Source of the DNA: Sulfitobacter sp.
GTDB lineage: Bacteria; Pseudomonadota; Alphaproteobacteria; Rhodobacterales; Rhodobacteraceae
NCBI GenBank assembly: GCA_024636405.1
Contig: JAGXHC010000094.1
Location: 1-13,705, forward strand
Length of the DNA: 13,705 nucleotides
Reading direction: 5' to 3'
Shown piece after piece: positions 7,221 to 12,757 of this stretch. The notes beneath the pieces were generated by a model, which saw only the letters and a list, made by a program, of their open reading frames with translations, made no database searches and was not told where the DNA came from. Each line of letters starts with the position of its first letter. Position 1 is the stretch's first letter. The translations under genes were made by a program, and so were the position numbers.

Positions 7221-8366
7221 TCAGGTTTTCCCCAGCAACCTTGCATGTTCCTGCAGGGCAAATCGGTCCGTCATTCCCGCGATATAATCGCAGACCATCC
7301 GCGCCAGCGTGGTGCGGTCCTGCGCGGCCTCCTCGATCTGGCGCGCCCAGTGGCGTGGCAACATCTCAGGATGTGCAAGAAACAGCGGAAAAAGATCCTC
7401 GACCACCTGCGTGACCTCACCGCGCTTCACCATCACTGATGGCGCGCGGTACATGTGCTCAAACAAAAATGCTCTGATCTCACGCAGGTCACGCCACATC
7501 GGGTCTGAAAACCGGATCACCGGGCGGCCCAGATGCCGGATATCTTCCGCCGATCTTGCGCCCGCATCCGCCAGGACCGCGCGCGAGGTCTCAATCACAT
7601 CCGCCACCATCACCCCGAACACCCGCCGCAGCGCCTCATGCCGCCGCCGATAAGCATCGGTATCCGGATATTCGGCATCCACCTGCGCATAGGCTGGTCC
7701 GACCAGCGGTAACGCCGCGATTTCTGCTTCGCTGAACAGCTTTGCGCGAAGCCCGTCATGCAGATCATGGTTGTTATAAGCAATGTCGTCCGACAAGGCT
7801 GCCACCTGCGCTTCGGCGCTGGCATGGCTGTGCAGTTCCAGATCATGCCGCGCATCGTATTCCGCCAGCGCATAGGGCAGATCCCCGGTCACAGGCCCGT
7901 TGTGCTTGGCGATCCCCTCCAATGTCTCCCACGTCAGGTTAAGCCCATCAAAAGCTGCATAGTGGCGCTCCAGCGACGTCACGATGCGGATCGCCTGCGC
8001 GTTATGATCGAACCCGCCGTAAGGCACCATCAGCGCATGCAGCGCATCCTCACCTGTGTGTCCGAACGGCGTGTGCCCCAGATCATGCGCCAGCGCGACC
8101 GCCTCAGTCAGCTCCGCATTCAACCCCAGCGCGCCTGCGATCGTGCGCGCCACCTGCGCCACCTCGATGGAATGGGTCAGGCGCGTGCGGTAATAGTCGC
8201 CCTCATGTTCAACAAAAACCTGCGTCTTGTGCTTGAGCCGCCGAAAGGCGCTGGCATGGATTATCCGGTCCCGGTCCCGCTGAAAACAGGACCGGAAAGT
8301 GCTTTCCTCCTCCGGCACCAACCGTCCCCTGGTCGCCGCCGGATCAGAGGCAAAAGTTGCGCGCAT
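7221..8366 (-). CDS. dgt: Deoxyguanosinetriphosphate triphosphohydrolase-like protein (HD domain dNTPase)
   Basis: HD-superfamily metal-dependent hydrolase converting dNTPs to deoxynucleosides plus triphosphate, a control on the dNTP pool. The 381-residue product has the Dgt N-terminal layout: F-R-R-L-K-H-K-T-Q-V-F (41-51), T-R-L-T-H-S-I-E-V (61-69) supplying the first metal His, A-H-D-L-G-H-T-P-F-G-H (93-103) supplying the HD pair, and a later S-D-D-I-A-Y-N-N-H-D segment supplying the last Asp. The length fits the shorter alphaproteobacterial 'Dgt-like' class rather than the roughly 500-residue E. coli Dgt, so strict dGTP specificity should not be assumed. ATG 8366 has AGGA 9 nt upstream. 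It diverges from the Fe-S carrier gene at 8451; the 84-bp gap holds an AT-rich ATATTA core that could serve both directions. Confidence 0.93.
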   Translation of the reverse strand: MRATFASDPAATRGRLVPEEESTFRSCFQRDRDRIIHASAFRRLKHKTQVFVEHEGDYYRTRLTHSIEVAQVARTIAGALGLNAELTEAVALAHDLGHTPFGHTGEDALHALMVPYGGFDHNAQAIRIVTSLERHYAAFDGLNLTWETLEGIAKHNGPVTGDLPYALAEYDARHDLELHSHASAEAQVAALSDDIAYNNHDLHDGLRAKLFSEAEIAALPLVGPAYAQVDAEYPDTDAYRRRHEALRRVFGVMVADVIETSRAVLADAGARSAEDIRHLGRPVIRFSDPMWRDLREIRAFLFEHMYRAPSVMVKRGEVTQVVEDLFPLFLAHPEMLPRHWARQIEEAAQDRTTLARMVCDYIAGMTDRFALQEHARLLGKT

Positions 8367-8378
8367 AAAGCGTGGTCC

Positions 8379-8407
8379 TTGTGGCCTGTCCTTGGGACTT
8401 CTATATT
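8379..8407 (+). promoter_or_regulatory. Candidate sigma70-like promoter for the Fe-S carrier gene
   Basis: -35 TTGTGG (8379-8384), 17-bp spacer, -10 TATATT (8402-8407), giving a start near 8414 and a leader of about 37 nt before ATG 8451. It lies in the divergent dgt / Fe-S carrier gap, and its -35 box overlaps the ribosome-binding region of dgt on the other strand, so the two transcription units may interfere with each other. Based on consensus match only. Confidence 0.4.
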
Positions 8408-8450
8408 ACACGGCAAGACGGATGGAAACCGACGCATCGGAGCACCTGAA

Positions 8451-8774
8451 ATGAACCTGCCACCCAAAGTCACCCCGCGCGCCTTTGCCCGGCTCGCCGA
8501 AATTGGCGCCGCTGCCGAAGGCAAGGCCCTGCGCGTTGCTGTCGATGGGGGCGGCTGTTCGGGCTTTCAGTACGAAATCGCATTGGACGCGCCGGCGGGC
8601 GACGATCTGGTTTTGGAAGGCGACGGTCAAAAAGTGGTGGTCGACGCGGTATCTTTGCCGTTTCTGGCCAATGCGGTCATTGATTTCTCCGAAGAGCTGA
8701 TTGGCGCGCGTTTTGTGATCGAAAACCCCAATGCGACCAGTTCATGCGGCTGCGGCACGTCCTTCTCGATGTAG
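8451..8774 (+). CDS. erpA: A-type iron-sulfur carrier protein (HesB/IscA/ErpA family)
   Basis: A-type carrier that receives Fe-S clusters from a scaffold and delivers them to apo-enzymes. The 107-residue product has the three invariant cysteines: Cys36 in G-G-G-C-S-G-F-Q-Y and Cys99/Cys101 in S-S-C-G-C-G-T-S-F near the C terminus. Length is typical. ATG 8451 has GGAG 8 nt upstream; a longer in-frame extension upstream runs antisense through dgt and is not credible as coding. It is divergent from dgt and is not part of an isc or suf operon here, as often seen for ErpA in alphaproteobacteria. The family is certain; the choice of ErpA over IscA or SufA rests on this context and is less sure. A stem-loop follows its stop. 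Confidence 0.92.
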   Translation: MNLPPKVTPRAFARLAEIGAAAEGKALRVAVDGGGCSGFQYEIALDAPAGDDLVLEGDGQKVVVDAVSLPFLANAVIDFSEELIGARFVIENPNATSSCGCGTSFSM

Positions 8775-8783
8775 GTGCCGTTT

Positions 8784-8809
8784 CTGATGCAGGTGCCGCG
8801 CGTCAGTTT
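8784..8809 (+). terminator. Possible stem-loop terminator after erpA
   Basis: CTGATGC (8784-8790) pairs with GCGTCAG (8800-8806), one G-T wobble, loop of 9 nt, followed by TTTC. It begins 9 nt after the erpA stop and overlaps the stop codon of the convergent gene (8805-8803). The T run is short, so termination strength is uncertain. Confidence 0.35.
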
Positions 8810-9861
8810 CCGGCGCGCGCGAACCCCTCAAAGAATCCATCGAAACACGAACTGGACCGTTCCGCTTGCACCAGAACGCCATGCGCATCCGGCCCCAGAT
8901 AGGCCAGCACATGCGCACGCATCGCACCCCAGTCGCTGCTGCGCCGTGCCCCCAGATCATACATGCACTCTGACATTGCGCGCAGCGCCCCCGGTGCGGT
9001 GCCTGCCCGCGCAAATCGCAATGACCCTTCCGGCACCGCTGCGCCAAACCCGGATCCACCCGCCACCCGCGCGGCCCATCCCGTGACCAGATATTCGTGG
9101 TAGCCATCGTGTAGCGTGCCCTGCCCGTCCGCCAGCACCGAATATCCCGCATGCGTGGCCTGCACTGCCGCGTCCCATATTTCACTTGGGCGCTGTCCGG
9201 CAAAACGCAGCGCGGTGCAGACCTCTGCCAGCAGATCCATATCGCCGTCCAGAAACGCCAGCAGCCCCGCGTATTGCAGGCTCAGATGCGCCTGCGTCCC
9301 GATTTCCGGCACACACGCACCGTAGTTCGACAGATAAAACACCAGATGTGTCAGCTCATAGGCAGCCTTCTTGTTCGGCATGGCAAATGTAGCACTTTGC
9401 GCCATGAACCGGTGCAGCCGCGCGCCCAAGGCGCCACCGTCCACGGGCCCCGCTGCACCGCGCCGTGCCAGCAACCGCCGCGCCTCGGCGCGTTGCAGAT
9501 CCGACATCTCGGACCGCGCCAGACCTTGGCGCGCCACGCGCGCGCACAGCGCAGCGCCCTTGTCACCGCGCATTCCCAGATCTTCCAGATCAAGGCAGAT
9601 CGACAACAAAAACCGGTAATACTGCGGAAAGAACCGCAAACGCTCGTCGATATTGTCGTAGAATTCGGTGAAAACCGCCAGATCGTCCGGTGCCACATCT
9701 GCACCGGTCGTCACCAGAATACCAAGCAACTCCGCGTTTTCCTTAAGCCAGAATACATCGTCTGGCGCCCTGCGCTGCGTCGCAAAGCAGCTTAGCAGGC
9801 GCGCACGCGCTGTTTGCGGGCTGCAGCGGCCTGGCAGGTTCAGAGTAACGACATTGGACAT
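8803..9861 (-). CDS. Uncharacterised 352-aa partner protein of the repeat peptide
   Basis: I do not recognise an established enzyme family. The 352-residue product has no signal peptide or membrane segment and looks mostly alpha-helical. Visible landmarks are F-W-L-K-E-N-A-E-L-L (37-46), F-F-P-Q-Y-Y-R-F-L-L (77-86) followed by C-L-D-L-E-D-L-G-M, the motif Y-E-L-T-H-L-V-F-Y-L-S-N-Y-G (168-181) and H-D-G-Y-H-E-Y (251-257). The last two place His172, His251, His255 and nearby Glu residues in conspicuous aromatic settings, which could mean a metal site, but this is inference. ATG 9861 has AAGGA 9 nt upstream. It follows the 80-aa repeat-peptide gene on the same strand after 70 bp containing a 9-bp hairpin, so both are probably co-transcribed and functionally paired, for example as modifier, binder or exporter adaptor of the peptide. 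It converges on erpA. Confidence 0.85.
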   Translation of the reverse strand: MSNVVTLNLPGRCSPQTARARLLSCFATQRRAPDDVFWLKENAELLGILVTTGADVAPDDLAVFTEFYDNIDERLRFFPQYYRFLLSICLDLEDLGMRGDKGAALCARVARQGLARSEMSDLQRAEARRLLARRGAAGPVDGGALGARLHRFMAQSATFAMPNKKAAYELTHLVFYLSNYGACVPEIGTQAHLSLQYAGLLAFLDGDMDLLAEVCTALRFAGQRPSEIWDAAVQATHAGYSVLADGQGTLHDGYHEYLVTGWAARVAGGSGFGAAVPEGSLRFARAGTAPGALRAMSECMYDLGARRSSDWGAMRAHVLAYLGPDAHGVLVQAERSSSCFDGFFEGFARAGN

Positions 9862-9885
9862 GGCCGGGGTTCCTTGCGTGCGGTG

Positions 9886-9911
9886 GCCCCGGCACCTCTC
9901 GATGCCGGGGC
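9886..9911 (-). terminator. Strong intercistronic hairpin between repeat peptide and partner gene
   Basis: GCCCCGGCA (9886-9894) pairs perfectly with TGCCGGGGC (9903-9911), 9 bp, loop of 8 nt. On the minus strand it starts 20 nt after the peptide stop codon and ends 24 nt before ATG 9861, leaving the AAGGA ribosome site of the partner gene free. There is no T tract, so it is better read as a partial terminator or 3'-end stabiliser that would let the small peptide be made in excess over its partner. That role is inferred. Confidence 0.6.
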
Positions 9912-9931
9912 GGGCGTCAATCGGCAGGGGT

Positions 9932-10174
9932 TCAGCAGCTGGTGGTGAACAGCTCTACCTTGTCGCCCGCGACGCTGTCGCTTTGCGCCGTGACGCAGCT
10001 GGTTGTGAACATCTCTACGCCGGCACCACTGTGCGTGTCAGTCACCGCCGCGACGGAGCCAGAGGTGAAAAGCGCTGTGCCATTCCCCTCGAAGATCGAT
10101 GTCTCAGTTGGCGCGGCAGACTGGGTGATGGGAGTTTGGGCGGCGGAGGTCTGGATTTGTGCGCGTGCTGTCAT
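9932..10174 (-). CDS. Repeat peptide, putative RiPP-type precursor (leader + 3 x 20-aa repeats)
   Basis: An 80-residue Ser/Thr/Ala-rich peptide without signal sequence. After a 20-residue N-terminal part (starting M-T-A-R-A-Q-I-Q-T-S) come three repeats of exactly 20 residues: 21-40 ends T-A-L-F-T-S-G-S, 41-60 ends V-E-M-F-T-T-S-C, and 61-80 ends V-E-L-F-T-T-S-C, where the last Cys is the C terminus. Repeats 2 and 3 share G-x-x-V-E-[LM]-F-T-T-S-C. At DNA level the period is 60 bp (aligned positions 9935, 9995, 10055). ATG 10174 has AAGGA 8 nt upstream. A leader plus tandem Cys/Ser/Thr-ending cores next to a dedicated partner gene is the architecture of multi-core RiPP precursors, but no known modifying enzyme or protease is adjacent. 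It could instead be a metal-binding or structural repeat peptide. The gene's reality is well supported; its function is unknown. Confidence 0.85.
   Translation of the reverse strand: MTARAQIQTSAAQTPITQSAAPTETSIFEGNGTALFTSGSVAAVTDTHSGAGVEMFTTSCVTAQSDSVAGDKVELFTTSC
9935..10114 (-). repeat. Three in-frame 60-bp tandem repeats within the repeat-peptide gene
   Basis: Units 9935-9994, 9995-10054 and 10055-10114. The first 24 bp of the two C-terminal units (9935-9958 and 9995-10018), encoding the conserved E-[LM]-F-T-T-S-C end, differ at only two positions, whereas the rest of each unit is much more diverged. The N-terminal unit (10055-10114) is the most diverged and has lost the Cys codon. Confidence 0.8.
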
Positions 10175-10525
10175 GTGGAATATCCTTTTGGTTCATTCAA
10201 GTACAGGTTGTAGTGACGATACGCTTGCCCGTTTAGAGTGTTTCGCCAACCGGAAATTTCAGCGCCCGCGCCCATAGGTCGTTCTGTCCACAGCAGGGTC
10301 AGCCGCTAACCTGCCCGCCACCGTGGCTCCAATCAGATTGTCCACAGGTGAGAAAAAATGTTATGCACAGGCCGGTATTGTTGACGTTTCAGCACCAATT
10401 GTTGGTTGGAATCTGCCTTAGCGCGACTAATTCACACCCGAATCACGTTAAACGATTGCAACGCGTCCCTTGCCCCAACCCGCAGTTTCGGCGATGACAT
10501 GGGCACCTCACACGAAAGCGCCGCC
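10175..10525. other. Divergent intergenic region between the repeat-peptide gene and xthA
   Basis: A 351-bp stretch without a credible gene. Contents: the AAGGA ribosome site of the peptide gene near 10183-10187 (minus strand); a GAAATTTC palindrome (10253-10260); three same-strand TGNCCACA/DnaA-box-like nonamers (10284-10369); an A-rich run next to them (10351-10358); an inverted repeat ACCAA-TTG-TTGGT (10394-10406); two GANTC sites (10409-10413, 10440-10444); and a weak plus-strand promoter-like pair, TTGGTT (10402-10407) and ACTAAT (10426-10431), 18-bp spacer, which could drive xthA. No convincing sigma70 promoter was found for the peptide gene, so it may depend on an activator or alternative sigma factor. 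Confidence 0.6.
10284..10369 (+). promoter_or_regulatory. Cluster of DnaA-box-like nonamers
   Basis: TTATGCACA (10361-10369) fits the DnaA-box consensus TTATNCACA; TTGTCCACA (10338-10346) differs from TTATCCACA at one base; CTGTCCACA (10284-10292) differs at two. All three are in the same orientation in 86 bp, with an A-rich run between the last two. This may be a DnaA-controlled promoter or titration site; three boxes alone do not make an origin. Confidence 0.4.
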
Positions 10526-11308
10526 ATGAAAATTGCCACCTTCAATATCAACGGGATCAAGGCCCGCGCCGAAGCGCTGCCCGCCTGGCTGGACGCAACT
10601 GCCCCCGATGTCGTGCTGCTGCAAGAGATCAAATCAGTGGACGAAGGTTTCCCCGGCGCGCTGTTCGAGGACCGCGGCTATAACGTCGAATCTCACGGCC
10701 AGAAATCCTTTAACGGTGTGGCGATCCTGTCAAAGTACCCGCTGGAGGATGTCACCCGCGGCCTGCCCGGTGATGACACCGATGAACAGGCACGCTGGAT
10801 AGAAGCAACGGTCGTCGGGGACCGCGAGGCACTTCGGATTTGCGGGCTTTACCTGCCCAACGGAAACCCTGCGCCGGGTCCGAAATTCGATTACAAACTG
10901 GGGTGGATGGAGCGCCTGAAAACCCGCGCCGAAGCATTGTTGGCGCAAGAAGTGCCGTTCCTGATGGCGGGCGACTATAATATCATCCCGCAGGCCGAAG
11001 ACGCCGCCAACCCGGACGCCTGGCGCGAAGACGCTCTGTTCCGCCCCGAAGCCCGCGCAGCATGGCGCAAAATCATCAACCTGGCTTTGACGGACGCCTT
11101 CCGCGCCCGCGTGCAAGGACCAGGGCATTATTCATTCTGGGATTATCAGGCCGGTGCGTGGAATCGCAACATGGGCATCCGCATCGATCATTTCCTGCTG
11201 TCGCCAACCTGCGCCGACATGCTGCGCGACGTCGGGATCGACAAGGACGTGCGCGCCGGTGAAAAGCCGTCGGATCATGTGCCGGTCTGGGTTGATCTGG
11301 ATGTCTGA
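10526..11308 (+). CDS. xthA: Exodeoxyribonuclease III (AP endonuclease)
   Basis: Mg-dependent AP endonuclease / 3'-5' exonuclease of base-excision repair. The 260-residue product shows the full ExoIII/APE1-type active site: Asn7 in F-N-I-N-G-I-K-A-R, Glu34 in L-L-Q-E-I-K, Tyr109 in G-L-Y-L-P-N-G, Asp150 and Asn152 in A-G-D-Y-N-I-I-P, Asp221 in R-I-D-H-F, and His251 in P-S-D-H-V-P-V. ATG 10526 gives the normal family N terminus (M-K-I-A-T-F-N-I-N-G), although its ribosome site is weak; the frame stays open upstream to 10406 and ATG 10499 is a possible longer start with no homology support. It ends 33 bp from the convergent HNH gene, with a stem-loop in between. Confidence 0.95.
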   Translation: MKIATFNINGIKARAEALPAWLDATAPDVVLLQEIKSVDEGFPGALFEDRGYNVESHGQKSFNGVAILSKYPLEDVTRGLPGDDTDEQARWIEATVVGDREALRICGLYLPNGNPAPGPKFDYKLGWMERLKTRAEALLAQEVPFLMAGDYNIIPQAEDAANPDAWREDALFRPEARAAWRKIINLALTDAFRARVQGPGHYSFWDYQAGAWNRNMGIRIDHFLLSPTCADMLRDVGIDKDVRAGEKPSDHVPVWVDLDV

Positions 11309-11309
11309 C

Positions 11310-11335
11310 GCCCGCTGATCCCAAAGATCGCGGGC
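11310..11335. terminator. Bidirectional stem-loop between xthA and HNH gene
   Basis: GCCCGC (11310-11315) pairs with GCGGGC (11330-11335) and, after one bulged T, GATC (11317-11320) with GATC (11326-11329), loop CCAAA. That is 10 bp in total with one bulge, filling almost the whole 33-bp gap between two convergent stop codons. There is no T tract on either strand, so it may act as a roadblock or RNA stabiliser rather than a classical terminator. Confidence 0.5.
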
Positions 11336-11341
11336 CTGCCC

Positions 11342-11926
11342 CTAGGCTTGCAACTCCGCGTCCCAATACAGGAAATCCATCCAGCTTTCGTGCAGATGGC
11401 CCGGCGGGAACTTCCGCCCCATATTGCGCAACTCTTCCGCACCGGGCTGGCGGGGCGGCTTGCGCAGCGACATGCCGGTGTGATGCAGCGCCTTGGCCCC
11501 CTTGCGCAGGTTGCACGGGCTACAGGCCGCCACCACATTCTGCCAGCTTGTCACGCCGCCAGAGGCACGCGGCACCACATGATCAAAGGTCAGATCCCCG
11601 CGCGCGCCGCAGTATTGACAGCGAAATTCGTCCCGCAGAAATAAATTAAAGCGCGTGAAGGCCACGCGCTTTTGAGGTTTTACATAATCTTTCAGCACCA
11701 CAACCGACGGTATTCGGATCACCGTCGATGGGCTGCGCACCACGTCATCATATTCGGCAACAATGTCGACCCGGTCCAGCCATTTGGCCTTGATCGCCTC
11801 CTGCCAGGGCCAAAGCGACAGCGGATAATAGCTCAGCGGTCGATAATCCGCGTTCAGCACCAAAGCGGGCCGATGTTTAAGACTTGCCGGATTACGCACA
11901 AAATCCGTTCTGAAATCACCGTCCAT
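11342..11926 (-). CDS. HNH endonuclease-domain protein
   Basis: A 194-residue protein with a central HNH/treble-clef nuclease domain. Cys103-x-x-Cys106 (F-R-C-Q-Y-C-G) and Cys135-x-x-Cys138 (C-S-P-C-N) form the likely zinc site; His116 in F-D-H-V-V-P-R is the catalytic-type His; Asn130 (W-Q-N-V-V-A-A-C) and Asn139 complete the HNH pattern. The N-terminal region (L-V-L-N-A-D-Y-R-P-L-S-Y-Y-P-L-S-L-W) is the conserved extension of the widespread bacterial single-gene HNH family, which is not tied to a phage or intein here. ATG 11926 is chosen from that conserved N terminus; an AGGA lies 11 nt upstream, rather far. A good sigma70-like promoter is at 11990-12017. The natural substrate is unknown; a DNA maintenance role is possible. 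Confidence 0.88.
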   Translation of the reverse strand: MDGDFRTDFVRNPASLKHRPALVLNADYRPLSYYPLSLWPWQEAIKAKWLDRVDIVAEYDDVVRSPSTVIRIPSVVVLKDYVKPQKRVAFTRFNLFLRDEFRCQYCGARGDLTFDHVVPRASGGVTSWQNVVAACSPCNLRKGAKALHHTGMSLRKPPRQPGAEELRNMGRKFPPGHLHESWMDFLYWDAELQA

Positions 11927-11989
11927 GCTGCGGGCTGTCCTCTGCCGATCCTTATCCGCCAGACCGCCACGCCACCTGCGGTCGATTTG

Positions 11990-12017
11990 ACTATATCTCG
12001 TGGCTTTGCGCTGGCAA
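11990..12017 (-). promoter_or_regulatory. Sigma70-like promoter for the HNH gene
   Basis: On the minus strand: -35 TTGCCA (12017-12012, 5 of 6 consensus bases), 16-bp spacer, -10 TATAGT (11995-11990, 5 of 6). Predicted start near 11983, leaving about 57 nt before ATG 11926. It lies within the 165-bp gap after the serine-hydrolase gene, so the HNH gene is probably a separate transcription unit. It is the best consensus promoter in the window. Confidence 0.6.
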
Positions 12018-12091
12018 GTCAAAGCTGCTCACCAGATGTGCGACACTCTCGGCAGACAAAGATAGTGCAAACGGGGCTGGCGATGCGCCGG

Positions 12092-12757
12092 TCAGAATGC
12101 CAGCTTGTCGCGCATAAAGGCCAACGCAATGCTCAGCCCGTCTGGCGCAATGCCGTGGCCGGTGCCCTTCATTACATGGGCGAATACATCTTCCCACCCC
12201 GCCCCGTGCAATGCCTCAACGGCCTGCGGCAGCGACTGCGGCGGCACCACATCATCAGCGTCACCATGCACCAGCAACATCGGCGGGCGCACCTTTACGT
12301 CATCGACCAGCGTCTCAGGCGACAGCATCCGGCCCGAAAAGCCGATAACGCCCGCAAGCGCATCATCGCGGCGCGGGGCCACATGCAGCGCCATCATGGT
12401 GCCTTGCGAAAAGCCGAACAGCACCACTTGTTCGGGCAGCACGTCCTCGTCCACCATCAGCGCATCCAAAAACGCATCAAGATCGGCGACCGCGCTTGCC
12501 ATCCCGCGCGCGGCTTCTTCTTCTGAGGAATTGTCGATCCATGGGATCGGAAACCACTGGAAACCCATCGGGGCCCCGGCACAGGCTTCGGGCGCATCCG
12601 GTGCCACGAACAACGTGTCCGGCAAATGCTCTGCCAACGGATCGGCCAGCCCCAGAAGATCTGCGCCATTGGCACCGTAGCCGTGCAAAAAGACCACAAC
12701 CGATCCAACCTCGCCCGAAGCAGGCTCCCGGCGCTCTGCGTTCAAAACCCGTGTCAT
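12092..12757 (-). CDS. Alpha/beta-hydrolase, carboxylesterase/phospholipase family
   Basis: Cytoplasmic serine hydrolase of the small carboxylesterase / acyl-protein-thioesterase-like family. The 221-residue product has the oxyanion-region motif F-L-H-G-Y-G-A-N (23-30), nucleophile elbow G-F-S-Q-G with Ser117, Asp168 in H-G-D-A-D-D-V-V-P, and His201 in G-T-G-H-G-I, a complete Ser-Asp-His triad. ATG 12757 overlaps the end of the glycosylase gene in an ATGA arrangement and has a GAGGGG ribosome site 5 nt upstream; an extension upstream would lie in the glycosylase gene and is not supported. Substrate is not evident: family members act on short-chain esters, lysophospholipids or acyl-proteins. 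It is the last gene of the cobK / glycosylase / hydrolase unit. Confidence 0.92.
   Translation of the reverse strand: MTRVLNAERREPASGEVGSVVVFLHGYGANGADLLGLADPLAEHLPDTLFVAPDAPEACAGAPMGFQWFPIPWIDNSSEEEAARGMASAVADLDAFLDALMVDEDVLPEQVVLFGFSQGTMMALHVAPRRDDALAGVIGFSGRMLSPETLVDDVKVRPPMLLVHGDADDVVPPQSLPQAVEALHGAGWEDVFAHVMKGTGHGIAPDGLSIALAFMRDKLAF

Noticed and set aside
7034..7261. N-terminal extension of the SDR-like protein up to 7261
   Set aside because: It runs through the hairpin repeat and into the end of dgt; a GGGGGG ribosome site points to ATG 7033.
7758..8450. Upstream in-frame extension of the Fe-S carrier gene (338-codon frame to 8774)
   Set aside because: The extension is antisense to dgt and shows no A-type carrier homology; ATG 8451 has a proper ribosome site and gives the normal family length.
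9932..10174. Assignment of the repeat peptide to the FxSxx-COOH / radical-SAM precursor group
   Set aside because: The C terminus is F-T-T-S-C (Ser at the second last position, not third last), and there is no radical-SAM gene beside it.
10284..10369. Calling the DnaA-box cluster a replication origin
   Set aside because: Only one exact consensus box and two imperfect ones, no clear AT-rich unwinding region, and no origin-typical neighbouring genes.
10358..10384. Eight-codon frame (M-L-C-T-G-R-Y-C) with an AGGTGA-like site upstream, possible leader peptide for xthA
   Set aside because: Too short to distinguish from chance; no attenuator-like hairpin follows and no amino-acid-regulated gene is downstream.
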